From Gammaproteobacteria bacterium (lineage in GTDB: Bacteria > Pseudomonadota > Gammaproteobacteria > Thiohalobacterales > Thiohalobacteraceae), in NCBI GenBank assembly GCA_019911805.1, contig JAIOJV010000034.1, forward strand, positions 1 to 64,000: 64,000 nucleotides of DNA, given 5' to 3'. The notes under the pieces are model-generated. The model saw only the letters and a list, made by a program, of their open reading frames with translations. It did not search any database and had not been told where the DNA came from. The position numbers and the translations under genes were made by a program. This document shows, in pieces, positions 43,814-55,730 of this stretch (positions within the stretch are counted from its first letter, which is position 1; the number at the start of each line of letters is the position of its first letter).

Positions 43814-46800
43814 ATGCTGCATATCCCCGGCGGTCCCGCCCTTTCCAGTTTTCGTACCGAAAAGCTGCTGGCCCGCGCCCGGGAGGTCGTCCCGGAGCTG
43901 GAGGTCATCCACACTGAATACTGGCATTTCGTCGATCTGGAGCGGCAGCTCGAGGCGGCCGACCGGGCCATCCTGGAGCGCCTGCTCGACGACGGCATCG
44001 CCAGTCCGCCGCCGCCGGCGCACGCGCAGCTGTTTCTCGTCGTGCCGCGCCTCGGCACCATCTCCCCCTGGGCGAGCAAGGCCACCGACATCGCGCACAA
44101 CTGCGGGCTGGACCGTATCCGCCGCATCGAACGCGGTATCGCCTATCGTCTGCGGCTGACAGACGGGCGCGCCGTCACCGAGCACGAACGCGCCCGGTTG
44201 CTGCCGCTGCTCCACGACCGCATGACCGAGACGGTGCTGACCGGCGCCGACGAGGCCGTCGCACTGTTCCGCACGGCGGCCCCCGCGCCGCTGACCACGG
44301 TGGATATCGTCGACGGCGGCCACACCGCGCTGGTGGAGGCAAACCGGGCGCTGGGCCTGGCGCTGTCGGACGACGAGATCGACTATCTGGTCGAGAGTTT
44401 CACCGGCCTGCAGCGCAATCCCACCGACGTCGAGCTGATGATGTTCGCGCAGGCCAATTCCGAACACTGCCGCCACAAGATCTTCAACGCCGACTGGGTC
44501 ATCGACGGCCAGCCGCAGGACATGTCGCTGTTCGACATGATCCGCGAGACTCACCGCGCCAACCCCGCGGGCGTGCTGTCCGCTTACAAGGACAACGCCG
44601 CCGTGATGCAGGGTCCCGCGGCGCGACGCTTCTTCCCCGACGCGCAGGGCGTGTACGCCGAGCACGCCGAGGCCGTACACATCCTGATCAAGGTCGAGAC
44701 CCACAATCACCCGACGGCGATCTCGCCGTTTCCCGGTGCGGCCACCGGTTCCGGCGGCGAGATCCGCGACGAGGGCGCGACCGGGCGCGGCAGCAAGCCC
44801 AAGGCCGGCCTGTGTGGTTTCTCGGTATCGAATCTGCGTATCCCCGGCTTCGAGCAGCCCTGGGAGACCGATTTCGGCCGACCTGCGCGCATCGTCTCGG
44901 CGCTGGACATCATGATCGAGGGTCCGCTGGGCGCGGCCGCGTTCAATAATGAGTTCGGCCGGCCGAATCTGTGCGGCTATTTCCGTACCTTCGAGGAGCG
45001 CGTGCCCGGTCCGACCGGCGACGAGATCCGCGGCTACCATAAGCCGATCATGATCGCCGGCGGCTACGGCAACATCCGCGACGGGCACGTCGAGAAGGAC
45101 GACATCCCGCCCGGCGCGCAGCTTATCGTGCTCGGCGGTCCCGCCATGCTCATCGGTCTGGGCGGCGGTGCCGCCTCCAGCATGGCTACCGGCTCGAGCG
45201 CCGAGGACCTGGATTTCGCCTCGGTGCAGCGCGGCAACCCGGAGATGCAGCGCCGCGCCCAGGAGGTCATCGACCGCTGCTGGGCCATGGGGGCGGACAA
45301 TCCCATCATCTCCATCCACGACGTCGGCGCCGGCGGTCTGTCCAATGCGCTGCCGGAGTTGGTCAACGACAGCGGCCGCGGCGCATGCCTCGAACTGCGC
45401 GCGGTGCCCAACGACGATCCCGGCATGTCGCCCATGCAGATCTGGTGCAACGAATCGCAGGAGCGCTACGTGCTCGCGGTCGCTCCCGAACGCATCGAGC
45501 AGTTCCAGGCGCTCTGTGAGCGTGAGCGCTGCCCCTTCGCGGTGGTCGGCGAGGCGACCGAGGACCGGCAGCTGATGGTCGGCGACGGCCATTTCGAGAA
45601 CCTGCCGGTCGACCTGCCCCTGGCGCTGCTGCTCGGCAAACCACCGAAGATGCTGCGCGACGTGCATCACCGCACCTTCACCAAGCCGGACTTCGATACC
45701 CGCGCCGTCGGTGTGCGCGAGGCCGCCTACCGTGTGCTGCGCCTGCCGGCGGTGGCCAACAAGACATTCCTCGTCAGCATCGGCGACCGCAGCGTGACCG
45801 GCACGGTGACGCGCGATCAGATGGTCGGTCCCTGGCAGATACCGGTGGCCGATGCCGCGGTGACCAGCACCGATTACCACGGCTATACCGGCGAAGCCAT
45901 GGCGATGGGCGAGCGTACGCCCATCGCGCTGATCGATGCCGCCGCCTCCGGGCGCATGGCCGTGGGTGAGGCGATCACCAACATCGTCTGCGCCGATGTC
46001 GAGCACATCGGGGACATCCGCCTGTCGGCCAACTGGATGGCGCCGGCCGGCCACCCGGGCGAGGACGCCAACCTGTTCGACACCGTGCGCGCCGTCGGCC
46101 GGGAGCTGTGTCCCGCGCTCGGCATCGCCATCCCCGTCGGTAAGGATTCGCTGTCGATGAAGACGGTGTGGCAGGAGCAGGGCAAGGCGCGCGAGGTCAC
46201 CGCGCCGCTGTCGCTGATCGTCACCGCCTTCGCGCCGGTCGCCGACGTGCGCCGTACGCGCACGCCACAGCTGCGCGTCGATCTCGGCGATACCGACCTG
46301 ATCCTCATCGATCTGGGCAAGGGCCGCAACCGCATCGCCGGCTCGGCGCTGGCGCAGGTCCACAAACAGGTTGGCCATCACGCGCCGGATCTCGACGACC
46401 CGCAGGCCGTGAAGGCCTTCTTCGCCGCCATCCGCGAACTGTTGCGCGAAGACCTGGTCATCGCCTATCACGACCGCTCCGACGGCGGGCTGTTCGCGAC
46501 ACTGTGCGAGATGGCCTTCGCCGGCCACACCGGCATCGACATCCAGCTCGACGGGCTCGGCGATGATCCGGTCGCAGCGCTGTTCACCGAGGAACTCGGC
46601 GCGGTGATCCAGGTGCTGCATTGCGATACCGAGACGGCGCTGGCGATCCTGCGCGAGCACGGCCTCGCACGCCACAGCCACGTGATCGGCACCCACGAAG
46701 ACGACGACCGCATCCGCATCGGCCACGACGGCCGCATCCTCCTCGATGAGGCATGCGTCGACCTGCAGCGCGCCTGGAGCGAGACGAGCTACCGCATGCA

Positions 46801-47722
46801 GGCATTGCGCGACAACCCGCAGTGTGCCCAGCAGGAGTTCGATCTGCTGCTGGACCGGCAGGATCCAGGCATCCAGGTCAAACTGAATTTCGACCTGGAC
46901 GACGACATCGCCGCACATTTCATCAACCAGAGGGTCAACCGCGGCGCCAGACCGCGCATCGCCATCCTGCGCGAACAGGGGGTCAACGGTCAGATCGAGA
47001 TGGCCGCGGCCTTTACCCGTGCCGGCTTCGAATGCGTCGATGTGCACATGAGCGACCTCCTCGGTGGGCGCGTGTCGCTGGCCGATTTCAAGGGCTTCGC
47101 CGCCTGCGGCGGTTTCTCCTACGGCGACGTGCTCGGTGCCGGCCAGGGCTGGGCCAAGTCGATCCTGTTCAACGCCCAGGCGCGGGACGCGTTCGCCGCG
47201 TTCTTCGCCCGCCCCGACAGCTTCGGTCTGGGGGTGTGCAACGGCTGCCAGATGATGTCGGGCCTGAAGGAACTGATTCCGGGTGCCGAACACTGGCCGC
47301 GCTTCCGGCGCAATCTGTCGGAACAGTTCGAGGCCCGCTTCTCGCTGGTGGAGATCCTGCCCACACCGTCGTTATTTTTTACCGGCATGCACGGCTCGCG
47401 CCTGCCCATCACCGTGTCCCACGGCGAGGGCCGTGCCGAGTTCTCCACGCCCGATGGCGCCGACCAGGCCCTGGCCGCGCGCCTGGTCACGGCACGCTTC
47501 CTGGATCACTACGGCCGCCCCGCCGAGGTCTACCCGCTGAATCCCAACGGCTCGCCCGGGGGTATCACGGGCCTCACCACCGCCGATGGCCGCTTCACCG
47601 TCATGATGCCCCACCCCGAACGCGTGTTCCGCGCCGTGCAACACTCCTGGCGCCCCGACGACTGGCTGGAGGACGGCCCCTGGCTGCGCATGTTCCGCAA
47701 TGCGCGGGTGTGGGTGGGGTAG
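43814..47722 (+). CDS. purL: Phosphoribosylformylglycinamidine synthase
   Basis: A single 1302-residue PurL of the large gammaproteobacterial type that makes FGAM from FGAR, ATP and glutamine in purine synthesis. An N-terminal domain is followed by two AIR-synthase-like halves (for example [20 protein letters not shown] and [18 protein letters not shown]). The C-terminal glutaminase has [16 protein letters not shown], the catalytic Cys1142 in [10 protein letters not shown], and the His/Glu pair in [12 protein letters not shown]. Start at 43814 gives [14 protein letters not shown], a usual PurL N-terminus. Confidence 0.98.
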   Translation: MLHIPGGPALSSFRTEKLLARAREVVPELEVIHTEYWHFVDLERQLEAADRAILERLLDDGIASPPPPAHAQLFLVVPRLGTISPWASKATDIAHNCGLDRIRRIERGIAYRLRLTDGRAVTEHERARLLPLLHDRMTETVLTGADEAVALFRTAAPAPLTTVDIVDGGHTALVEANRALGLALSDDEIDYLVESFTGLQRNPTDVELMMFAQANSEHCRHKIFNADWVIDGQPQDMSLFDMIRETHRANPAGVLSAYKDNAAVMQGPAARRFFPDAQGVYAEHAEAVHILIKVETHNHPTAISPFPGAATGSGGEIRDEGATGRGSKPKAGLCGFSVSNLRIPGFEQPWETDFGRPARIVSALDIMIEGPLGAAAFNNEFGRPNLCGYFRTFEERVPGPTGDEIRGYHKPIMIAGGYGNIRDGHVEKDDIPPGAQLIVLGGPAMLIGLGGGAASSMATGSSAEDLDFASVQRGNPEMQRRAQEVIDRCWAMGADNPIISIHDVGAGGLSNALPELVNDSGRGACLELRAVPNDDPGMSPMQIWCNESQERYVLAVAPERIEQFQALCERERCPFAVVGEATEDRQLMVGDGHFENLPVDLPLALLLGKPPKMLRDVHHRTFTKPDFDTRAVGVREAAYRVLRLPAVANKTFLVSIGDRSVTGTVTRDQMVGPWQIPVADAAVTSTDYHGYTGEAMAMGERTPIALIDAAASGRMAVGEAITNIVCADVEHIGDIRLSANWMAPAGHPGEDANLFDTVRAVGRELCPALGIAIPVGKDSLSMKTVWQEQGKAREVTAPLSLIVTAFAPVADVRRTRTPQLRVDLGDTDLILIDLGKGRNRIAGSALAQVHKQVGHHAPDLDDPQAVKAFFAAIRELLREDLVIAYHDRSDGGLFATLCEMAFAGHTGIDIQLDGLGDDPVAALFTEELGAVIQVLHCDTETALAILREHGLARHSHVIGTHEDDDRIRIGHDGRILLDEACVDLQRAWSETSYRMQALRDNPQCAQQEFDLLLDRQDPGIQVKLNFDLDDDIAAHFINQRVNRGARPRIAILREQGVNGQIEMAAAFTRAGFECVDVHMSDLLGGRVSLADFKGFAACGGFSYGDVLGAGQGWAKSILFNAQARDAFAAFFARPDSFGLGVCNGCQMMSGLKELIPGAEHWPRFRRNLSEQFEARFSLVEILPTPSLFFTGMHGSRLPITVSHGEGRAEFSTPDGADQALAARLVTARFLDHYGRPAEVYPLNPNGSPGGITGLTTADGRFTVMMPHPERVFRAVQHSWRPDDWLEDGPWLRMFRNARVWVG

Positions 47723-47733
47723 GGCCGGAGTTG

Positions 47734-47984
47734 GCCACGGAAGCACACGGAAAAATGCGGAAGGAATGCGACAGGCAGAGCTCCCCTATGGATATTGCCT
47801 GATGGCATGACAGCGCCTGCAGGAGCGGCCTTTCCCCGCGGACAGCCCCGATTGCCGCTTCGCGACCTGAGGCCGCCCCTACGGGTGTCACCCGGATGGG
47901 TAAGGCTCGATAGTGACTCGCGGTTCAATGACCGGACGTTTTGCATCGAACTTCTTTCCGTATTTTTCCGTGTGCTTCCGCGGC
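47734..47984. repeat. Inverted-repeat element 7 (ACGGAAGCAC words)
   Basis: Arms 47734-47762 and 47956-47984 pair at 27 of 29. The 190-nt interior has AGGAGCGGCC and GGCCGCCCCT-type pieces that could make a second hairpin. It occupies most of the 334-nt gap between purL and msrP; no gene is seen there. Confidence 0.9.
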
Positions 47985-48056
47985 AAAAAATGCCTTTCCG
48001 GAACCTTGGGCCGCGGCGTGAGTCTCAAGAGAATCCACGCCGCGAGGGATGCCCGC

Positions 48057-49001
48057 ATGGTCCTGATCCGTACCCCGTCCACTGTCCGACCCTCGGAAAT
48101 CACCCCGGAATCCATCTACCGTGGGCGCCGTCGTTTCCTGCAGGCGGGGCTGGCGCTGTCCGGCGCCGCGCTGCTCGGTGTGCCGCCGCCGGTCGGCGCT
48201 CGCACCGTGGCCTTCAAGGGGCTGGTGCGCAGCGCCTACAGCACCGACGAGACACTGACGGAGTACAAGGACGTCACCACCTACAACAATTTCTATGAGT
48301 TCGGCACCGGCAAAGGCGACCCGGCCAAGAATGCCCACACCCTGAAGGCCGCACCCTGGGCGGTGGCCGTCGAGGGCGAGTGCGGCCGTCCAGGCACCTA
48401 CACGCTCGAAGATATCCTCAAGCCACATCCGTTCGAGGAGCGCATCTACCGCTTGCGCTGCGTCGAGGGCTGGTCGATGGTGATCCCCTGGGTGGGTTTT
48501 CCGCTGGCCGACTTCATCCGCCGTTTCGAACCGACCGGTAATGCCAAGTACGTCGAGTTCCAGACGCTGCACGACCCCGAGCAGATGCCGGGTCAGCGCC
48601 GCGCGGTACTCGAGTGGCCCTATGTCGAGGGTCTGCGCATGGACGAGGCACTGCATCCGCTGGCCATCCTCGCTGTGGGCCTGTACGGCGACGTGCTGCC
48701 CAACCAGAACGGTGCCCCCATCCGGCTGGTGGTGCCCTGGAAGTACGGTTTCAAGAGCATCAAATCGATCGTCAAGATACGCTTCGTCGAGCAACAGCCG
48801 GTATCGACGTGGATGCGCGCCGGCCCGGACGAATACGGCTTCTATTCGAACGTGAACCCCGCCGTCGACCACCCGCGCTGGAGCCAGCGCACCGAGCGCC
48901 GCATCGGCGAATTCCTCAAGCGGAAGACGCTCCTGTTCAACGGGTACGCCGACCAGGTCGCGTCGTTGTATACGGGGATGGATCTGCGGAAGAACTTTTG
49001 A
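48057..49001 (+). CDS. msrP: Protein-methionine-sulfoxide reductase catalytic subunit MsrP
   Basis: A 314-residue molybdoenzyme of the sulfite-oxidase family that reduces oxidised methionines in periplasmic proteins. A twin-arginine signal begins with [15 protein letters not shown] (about residues 22-36). The molybdenum ligand Cys135 is in [18 protein letters not shown]. The ATG at 48057 is preferred; the frame is open from 47913 through repeat sequence. The heme subunit msrQ follows, separated by repeat element 8. Confidence 0.95.
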   Translation: MVLIRTPSTVRPSEITPESIYRGRRRFLQAGLALSGAALLGVPPPVGARTVAFKGLVRSAYSTDETLTEYKDVTTYNNFYEFGTGKGDPAKNAHTLKAAPWAVAVEGECGRPGTYTLEDILKPHPFEERIYRLRCVEGWSMVIPWVGFPLADFIRRFEPTGNAKYVEFQTLHDPEQMPGQRRAVLEWPYVEGLRMDEALHPLAILAVGLYGDVLPNQNGAPIRLVVPWKYGFKSIKSIVKIRFVEQQPVSTWMRAGPDEYGFYSNVNPAVDHPRWSQRTERRIGEFLKRKTLLFNGYADQVASLYTGMDLRKNF

Positions 49002-49013
49002 CTGTTGATGTTT

Positions 49014-49141
49014 ACCACGAAGGACACCAAGGACACGAAGTAAATAAATCTGAATGCAACAAACTATCTGCCACGTTTGCATAATGGACGAACGGCGCAA
49101 TGCATTGCCTGAATCCAAATGTCCTTCGTGTCCTTTGTGGT
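49014..49141. repeat. Inverted-repeat element 8 (ACGAAGGAC words)
   Basis: Short arms 49014-49034 and 49121-49141 pair at 19 of 21, enclosing an 86-nt core. It lies between msrP and msrQ, so a joint transcript would carry this hairpin. The right arm ends 15 nt before msrQ. Confidence 0.85.
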
Positions 49142-49156
49142 TACAACTGATTTCCC

Positions 49157-49741
49157 ATGAAACCCTGGCTCAAACCGGCTGCTTTCGTCCTCTGCCTGCT
49201 GCCGCTGGCGTGGCTGGGATTCGCGTTGCTCACCGATCGGCTGGGGGCAAATCCGATCGAGGCACTGACACGTGATACGGGGGAATGGACGCTGCGGCTG
49301 CTGTTGATCACGCTGTGCATGACGCCGCTGCGCCGCTTCATGGGCTGGCGCTGGCCGCTGCGCCTCCGCCGCATGCTCGGGCTGTTCGCATTCTTCTATG
49401 CCTGCGTGCATTTGAGTACATATGTCTGGCTCGACCAGTTCTTCGCCTGGGGTGACATCTGGCGCGACATCGTCAAACGGCCGTTCATCACGGTCGGTAT
49501 GCTGGCCTTCGTGCTATTGGTGCCGCTGGCCGCCACCTCGAATCGCTTCATGCTCAAGCGTCTCGGCCGGAACTGGGTCAGGCTGCACCGGCTGGCCTAT
49601 GTCATCCCGGCGCTGGGGGTGGTGCATTTCTGGTGGCTGGTAAAGGCCGACGTGCGTACACCCCTGATCTATGCGCTGCTGTTTCTGCTGCTCATGCTGC
49701 TGCGCTGGCGGCCGCTGCTCCGACGCCTCGCGCCGGCGTGA
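49157..49741 (+). CDS. msrQ: MsrQ, heme-binding membrane subunit
   Basis: A 194-residue membrane protein of the ferric-reductase-like group, with six hydrophobic segments, that passes electrons to MsrP. Heme-ligand histidines are probably those in FFYACVHLSTYVW, VRLHRLAYVIPALGVVHFWW. The short N-terminus MKPWLKPAAFVLCLL starts directly in a membrane helix, as in YedZ proteins. No good ribosome site is present because repeat sequence precedes it. Confidence 0.93.
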   Translation: MKPWLKPAAFVLCLLPLAWLGFALLTDRLGANPIEALTRDTGEWTLRLLLITLCMTPLRRFMGWRWPLRLRRMLGLFAFFYACVHLSTYVWLDQFFAWGDIWRDIVKRPFITVGMLAFVLLVPLAATSNRFMLKRLGRNWVRLHRLAYVIPALGVVHFWWLVKADVRTPLIYALLFLLLMLLRWRPLLRRLAPA

Positions 49742-49803
49742 GCTCAAAGACCGCTGCGGACACCATGGACAAAAACTTTATGGCACGTACTTAAACCATT
49801 CTT

Positions 49804-50075
49804 GGCCACGGAAGCACACGGAACAACACGGAAAAATTTAATATATAAACCCGAAATCGTTACCCGCAATTTGGTTCCCGGGCTTTACACAATGAGCTTT
49901 TTTCCATGTCTTTCCGTGTGCTTCCGTGGCTAAAATCGGTTTTAGGCTTTGCTCCTCACGCCTCACTCCGCACCGTGGCGCGGGATTCCGGTGCGTCAGG
50001 CTGCGCCTCGACGCACCCTACCGGGCGTTTTGCCATAAGCATTTTTTCCGTGTTGTTCCGTGTGCTTCCGTGGCC
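49804..50075. repeat. Inverted-repeat element 9, perfect 33-nt arms
   Basis: Arms 49804-49836 and 50043-50075 are perfect reverse complements and use ACGGAAGCAC and ACGGAACAAC words. Between them are a third, unpaired right-type arm (49905-49931) and an exact inverted copy (49990-50020) of the 31-nt box at 3800-3830. It fills the 385-nt gap between converging genes. Confidence 0.93.
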
Positions 50076-50126
50076 ATACTTTGTTTTTGTCTGTAGCCCC
50101 TGTGGCTTCCGCAGCGGTCTTTCCCT

Positions 50127-51002
50127 TCAGCCGCGCTCGCCCAGGGCCAGGCGTCCTGCGCGATCGCGCGCGAACTGCCAGGCGATGCGGCCGCTGCGTG
50201 AGCCGCGGGCCAGGGCGAAGCGCAACGCCTCCGCACGGATTTCCTCCCGATCGCCGCTGTCGGCCTTGAGGCGCTTGAGCCAGTGAAAGGCGATCTCCAG
50301 GTATTCGTCCTGGGTGAACGGGTAAAACGAGAGCCACAGGCCGAAGCGCTCTGACAGGGAGATGCGCTCCTCGACGCCCTCACTGTGATGGATCTCAGTA
50401 CCGACCAGACGCGCCTGCTGGTTGTCTTCCATGCGTTCGGGCAGCAGGTGGCGACGGTTGGAGGTCGCGTAGATCAGTACGTTTTCGGGTGCCGCGGCGA
50501 TGGAGCCGTCGAGCATCGCCTTGAGGGTCTTATAGCGGGTGTCATCGGCCTCGAAGGACAGGTCGTCGCAGTAAATGATGAAGCGCCAGGGCTGCGCCGG
50601 CAGCTGTGCGACGATATCGGGCAGTGCGGCCAGATCGGTGCGGTCGACCTCGATCAGCCGCAGTCCCTGCCGGGCATGGTCGTTGAGCAGCGCCTTGATG
50701 AGCGAGGATTTGCCGGTGCCGCGCGAGCCCCACAGCAAGGCATTGTTGGCCGGCGCACCGGCCAGGAACTGGCGAGTGTTGCGGTCGAGTTCGCGCTTTT
50801 GCTCATCGACGCAGCGAATGTCGGCAAGGCGGAGTTTATGCGGGTGCGTGACCGCCTCGAGATGGCCGCGTTGCCCGTCATGCCGCCAGCGCGCCGCGCG
50901 CGTCTGCACCCAGTCGATGGCCTGTGGTACCGGCGGCAGCAGCGCCTCGGCGCGCTGCAGCAGCGCATCGAAGCGGGTCAGGATATCGTCGAGGTCAGCC
51001 AT
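50127..51002 (-). CDS. AAA+ ATPase of the DUF815 type
   Basis: A 291-residue ATPase with Walker A GSRGTGKSSLIKALL (about residue 98) and a Walker B-like FIIYCDDLSFE. The Arg-containing ATSNRRHLLPERM follows, with the C-terminal RFALARGSRSGRIAWQFARD segment. DUF815 members are found next to nudix or pilin genes in other bacteria but lack a known role. The ATG at 51002 (MADLDDILTRFDALL) avoids repeat-derived sequence upstream. It is not closely linked to ettA. Confidence 0.85.
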   Translation of the reverse strand: MADLDDILTRFDALLQRAEALLPPVPQAIDWVQTRAARWRHDGQRGHLEAVTHPHKLRLADIRCVDEQKRELDRNTRQFLAGAPANNALLWGSRGTGKSSLIKALLNDHARQGLRLIEVDRTDLAALPDIVAQLPAQPWRFIIYCDDLSFEADDTRYKTLKAMLDGSIAAAPENVLIYATSNRRHLLPERMEDNQQARLVGTEIHHSEGVEERISLSERFGLWLSFYPFTQDEYLEIAFHWLKRLKADSGDREEIRAEALRFALARGSRSGRIAWQFARDRAGRLALGERG

Positions 51003-51021
51003 GGGTATCCAGGATATTTTT

Positions 51022-51220
51022 ACCGCAAAGGACGCGAAGGCGCGCGAAGGAATTTCTGAAATGAATTCAAAAACCACATTGGCCACGGAAGCACACGGAA
51101 ATACACGGAATGCAAAACCTGCTGTATCCCCACTTTCCGTGTGTTTCCGTGGCTGAAATAAGTTTTAGGTTTAATGCTCGTTAATGATTTTCCTTTGCGC
51201 GCCTTCGCGTCCTTTGCGGT
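51022..51220. repeat. Nested composite inverted repeat, element 10
   Basis: Outer arms 51022-51052 and 51190-51220 (30 of 31) use GCRAAGGMC words; the inner left arm at 51081-51109 and the inner right arm at 51134-51153 use ACGGAARCAC words, the right one being a unit shorter. The composite has the same order and related spacers as element 5, 14 kb away. It lies in the 456-nt gap upstream of the ATPase. Confidence 0.92.
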
Positions 51221-51301
51221 TAAATTTTACTTGCTTGAATGAACAGGCTGACGCATGTAGAGGATTCTGACACTGAACAATGTCTCCATAAAAGCACTTC
51301 T

Positions 51302-51441
51302 ACCGCAAAGGACGCGAAGGCGCACGAAGGGAACCCACAACGAATGTTGGGCGCTGAGTCCTTTCTCTTTTGGCGGGGGAGGGCAAATTAGTGGTTTTAC
51401 ATTTTTAGATTTCCTTTGCGCGCCTTCGCGTCCTTTGCGGT
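51302..51441. repeat. Inverted-repeat element 11 (GCRAAGGMC words)
   Basis: Arms 51302-51330 and 51413-51441 pair at about 27 of 29 around an 82-nt core without an inner element. It lies directly beside element 10 and just downstream of ettA; no gene is seen in this gap. Confidence 0.91.
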
Positions 51442-51458
51442 AAAAATGGCTTTCCCGA

Positions 51459-53126
<1,668 letters not shown>

Positions 53127-53223
53127 AGCGATAGTGGTGATAGTCCATGTTCGGCGATGCGGAGGACGGCATTATCGGCGAATCCCGCAGGAGTTGCCAC
53201 GCGCCGCCCGCGCGGGGGCCGGC

Positions 53224-55455
53224 GTGAGTCCGCCGCCGGGGAATTTCCGGCGCCTGATCGGGACCCGGCCCCTGGCGGGGCTCGTCAGCCTGACGCTGCT
53301 GCCCGTCCTGTTCGCCCTCGATCGCCAACTGCCAGCGGGTGTGGCGGCGGGCATTGCCTACGTCCTGCCGGTGCTGTTGACCCTGTGGGCACCGCGCCGC
53401 CTCACCCTGGCGGTGGCGGGCACCGCCTCTGTGCTGGTGCTTGCCGATCCGTTGCTGGCCTCGGCGGGCGCGGTGGACTGGATGGTCGTGTGCAACCGGG
53501 TGTTGGCGCTGCTGATGGTCTGGGTGACCGTCACTTTCGTGCTGCTGCGCCGCCGTGCGGAGGCGGCCGTGGCGGCGGCGAACGCGGCGCTGGAGCGCAA
53601 GGTGGAGGTGCGCACCACCCATCTGGACGAGGCCAACCGGCGCCTGCAGCGCGAGGCGATGGAACGCCTGCAGATCGAGGCGGCGCTGCGGGACAGCACC
53701 GAGCGCTTTCGCGCCATGGTCGAGACCACCAGCGACTGGGTCTGGGAGCTCGATGCGCAGGGCGTTTATACCTATGCCAGCCCCAAGGTGCAGGAGTTTC
53801 TCGGCTACCCACCGGAGGCGGTACTGGGCCGCACGCCGCTCGACTTCATGCCGGCGGAGGAGGCCGAGCGGGTCGGGGCGTTGTTTCAGTCGATCCTCGC
53901 CGGACACATGCCGTTCCATTGCCTGGAAAACGTCAACTGCCACCGTGACGGTCATCGGGTAGTGCTGGAGACCAGCGGCGTGCCGGTGTTCGACACCAAC
54001 GGCGTGTTTCGCGGCTATCGCGGCATCGACCGGGATGTCAGCGAGCGTGAGGCCGTCGCGCGCAGGCTGCGGGAGAGTGAACAGCACCTGCGCCAGATCG
54101 TCGATCTGGTGCCGCACTCCATCTTCGTCAAGGACGATCAGGGCCGCTTCCTGCTTGCCAATCGTGCCGTTGCCGAGATCTACGGCACCTCGGTCGACGA
54201 CATTCTTGGCCGCGATCACGGGGAGCTGCACGGTGAGCCGCAGGAAGTCGAGTGGATGCTGGCTGACGATCGCGCTGTGATCGAGTCGGGTGAGGGCAAG
54301 GTCATCCCCGAGGAGGTCTGCACCGGGGCCGACGGCCGGACCCGTATCCTGCGCACCGTCAAGATCCCCCATCATGTGCCGGGCAAGCGCCGCCGCACGG
54401 TACTCGGCGTAGCCATCGACATCACCGCCGAAAAGGAAACCGAGCAGCGCCTGCGGGCCTCGGAGCAGAAATACCGTGCCCTGTTGGAGAACGCCGTCGA
54501 CGCCATCGTCCTGGCGGGGCCCGACGGCCGGTTGATGGACGCCAACCACCGCGCCGAACAGTTGCTGGGCTACAGCCGCGAGGAGTTGCGCGGCATGCAC
54601 GCCCGTGACCTGCACCCGCCCGAGGAACATGCGCGGGTGGCTGAGGTCTTCGCGACCCTGCGCCGCTCCGGCAGCACGCTGCAGCTGCACCCCGTGCGGC
54701 GCAAGGGCGGCAGCATCATCCAGGTCGAAGTGGCCGCCAGCCGCATCGAGACCGGTGGCCAGATCCTCCTCCAGGGCATCTTCCGCGACGTGTCGACCCG
54801 CGAACGCCGCGCCGCGAAACGCCTGGCCGAGGAGCAGCAACTGCGCGACACCCTGGTGCGCGAGGTGCACCACCGCATCAAGAACAATCTGCAGGGGGTG
54901 GTCGGTCTGCTGCGTTCGCATGCGGCCGTCGATCCACGGCTGGACGACGCCATCCTGGGGGCCATCGGCCAGGTGCAGTCGATCTCCCTGGTCCATGGGC
55001 TGCACGGTGAGGGCAATGACCCGCAGGTCCGCCTGTGCGACATGGTGTGTGCCATTGCGCGCAATGTCGGCACCCTGACCCGTACGCACATCGAACCGCT
55101 GCTGGAACCTGCGGCGCTGCGGACGGTAGCGATCGATCCGGAGGAGGCGGTGTCGGTCGCGTTGGTCGTCAACGAACTCATCCTCAACGCGGTCAAGCAT
55201 TCCGCCGAGAATCCGCAGGTGTCGGTGCGGGTCGCCCGGACGGGTGCTGGCGCCGAGATCACGGTGACCAACACCGGCACGCTGGTGCCGGGGTTCGATC
55301 TCGCCGCCGGTCGGGGCACGGGGACGGGCCTGGGGTTGGTGCGTTCGCTGCTGCCGCGCAGCGGTGCCGGGCTGCAGGTGGGGCCGGTGGGTGGAGCCGT
55401 TGTGGCCCGGCTCGTCCTGACAGCGCCCGTGGTGATCACCCCGGTTGGGCCTTGA
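53224..55455 (+). CDS. Membrane sensor histidine kinase with PAS domains, HisKA_2 type
   Basis: A 743-residue kinase. About four membrane helices lie at residues 16-108 (LAGLVSLTLLPVLFALD through VWVTVTFVLL). A coiled segment and three PAS domains begin near residues 160, 287 and 416. The dimerisation domain carries the phosphorylated His in REVHHRIKNNLQG (near residue 547), which is the HisKA_2/HWE class; an ATPase domain follows (VNELILNAVKHS). GTG 53224 is proposed as start; GTG 53134 would add 30 residues without a good reason. The ANTAR response regulator 275 nt downstream is its likely partner, as in other HisKA_2-ANTAR pairs. The stimulus is unknown. Confidence 0.88.
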   Translation: MSPPPGNFRRLIGTRPLAGLVSLTLLPVLFALDRQLPAGVAAGIAYVLPVLLTLWAPRRLTLAVAGTASVLVLADPLLASAGAVDWMVVCNRVLALLMVWVTVTFVLLRRRAEAAVAAANAALERKVEVRTTHLDEANRRLQREAMERLQIEAALRDSTERFRAMVETTSDWVWELDAQGVYTYASPKVQEFLGYPPEAVLGRTPLDFMPAEEAERVGALFQSILAGHMPFHCLENVNCHRDGHRVVLETSGVPVFDTNGVFRGYRGIDRDVSEREAVARRLRESEQHLRQIVDLVPHSIFVKDDQGRFLLANRAVAEIYGTSVDDILGRDHGELHGEPQEVEWMLADDRAVIESGEGKVIPEEVCTGADGRTRILRTVKIPHHVPGKRRRTVLGVAIDITAEKETEQRLRASEQKYRALLENAVDAIVLAGPDGRLMDANHRAEQLLGYSREELRGMHARDLHPPEEHARVAEVFATLRRSGSTLQLHPVRRKGGSIIQVEVAASRIETGGQILLQGIFRDVSTRERRAAKRLAEEQQLRDTLVREVHHRIKNNLQGVVGLLRSHAAVDPRLDDAILGAIGQVQSISLVHGLHGEGNDPQVRLCDMVCAIARNVGTLTRTHIEPLLEPAALRTVAIDPEEAVSVALVVNELILNAVKHSAENPQVSVRVARTGAGAEITVTNTGTLVPGFDLAAGRGTGTGLGLVRSLLPRSGAGLQVGPVGGAVVARLVLTAPVVITPVGP

Positions 55456-55620
55456 CTCGACAGGTTGCACGGGATTCCCGGCTGGGCTATAAACGCATCA
55501 TATGTAGGACATATGGCCGACGGAGCCGCAGACCCGCTCCTGGCCCCACAGATCGCTACCCCCTGAGTAGTGTCTCCGACCGCTCTTTCGAATCCCGCCA
55601 GTGACGGCAGGTCCAACGTA

Positions 55621-55683
55621 CCGGGCCCCAGGCCCGGCCGATAGCCTTGCGGCCGGCATGGCCGGCACGGGTCGACGACCCGT
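55621..55683. other. Three small GC hairpins before the ANTAR regulator
   Basis: Successive inverted repeats CCGGGCC-CCA-GGCCCGG (55621-55637), GCCGGC-ATG-GCCGGC (about 55652-55666) and ACGGGTC-GAC-GACCCGT (55667-55683) lie in the 275-nt gap. Their loops are three nucleotides, so they do not look like the hexaloop pair bound by ANTAR proteins. A leader-structure role is possible but unproven. Confidence 0.5.
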
Positions 55684-55730
55684 TCGAACCCAATGATGAC
55701 GAAGACTAAAAAAATCAAGAGAACTCCGCT

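Noticed and set aside
55621-55683. ANTAR-binding hairpin pair
   Set aside because: Loops are three bases long, whereas ANTAR targets have hexaloops with fixed A and G positions.
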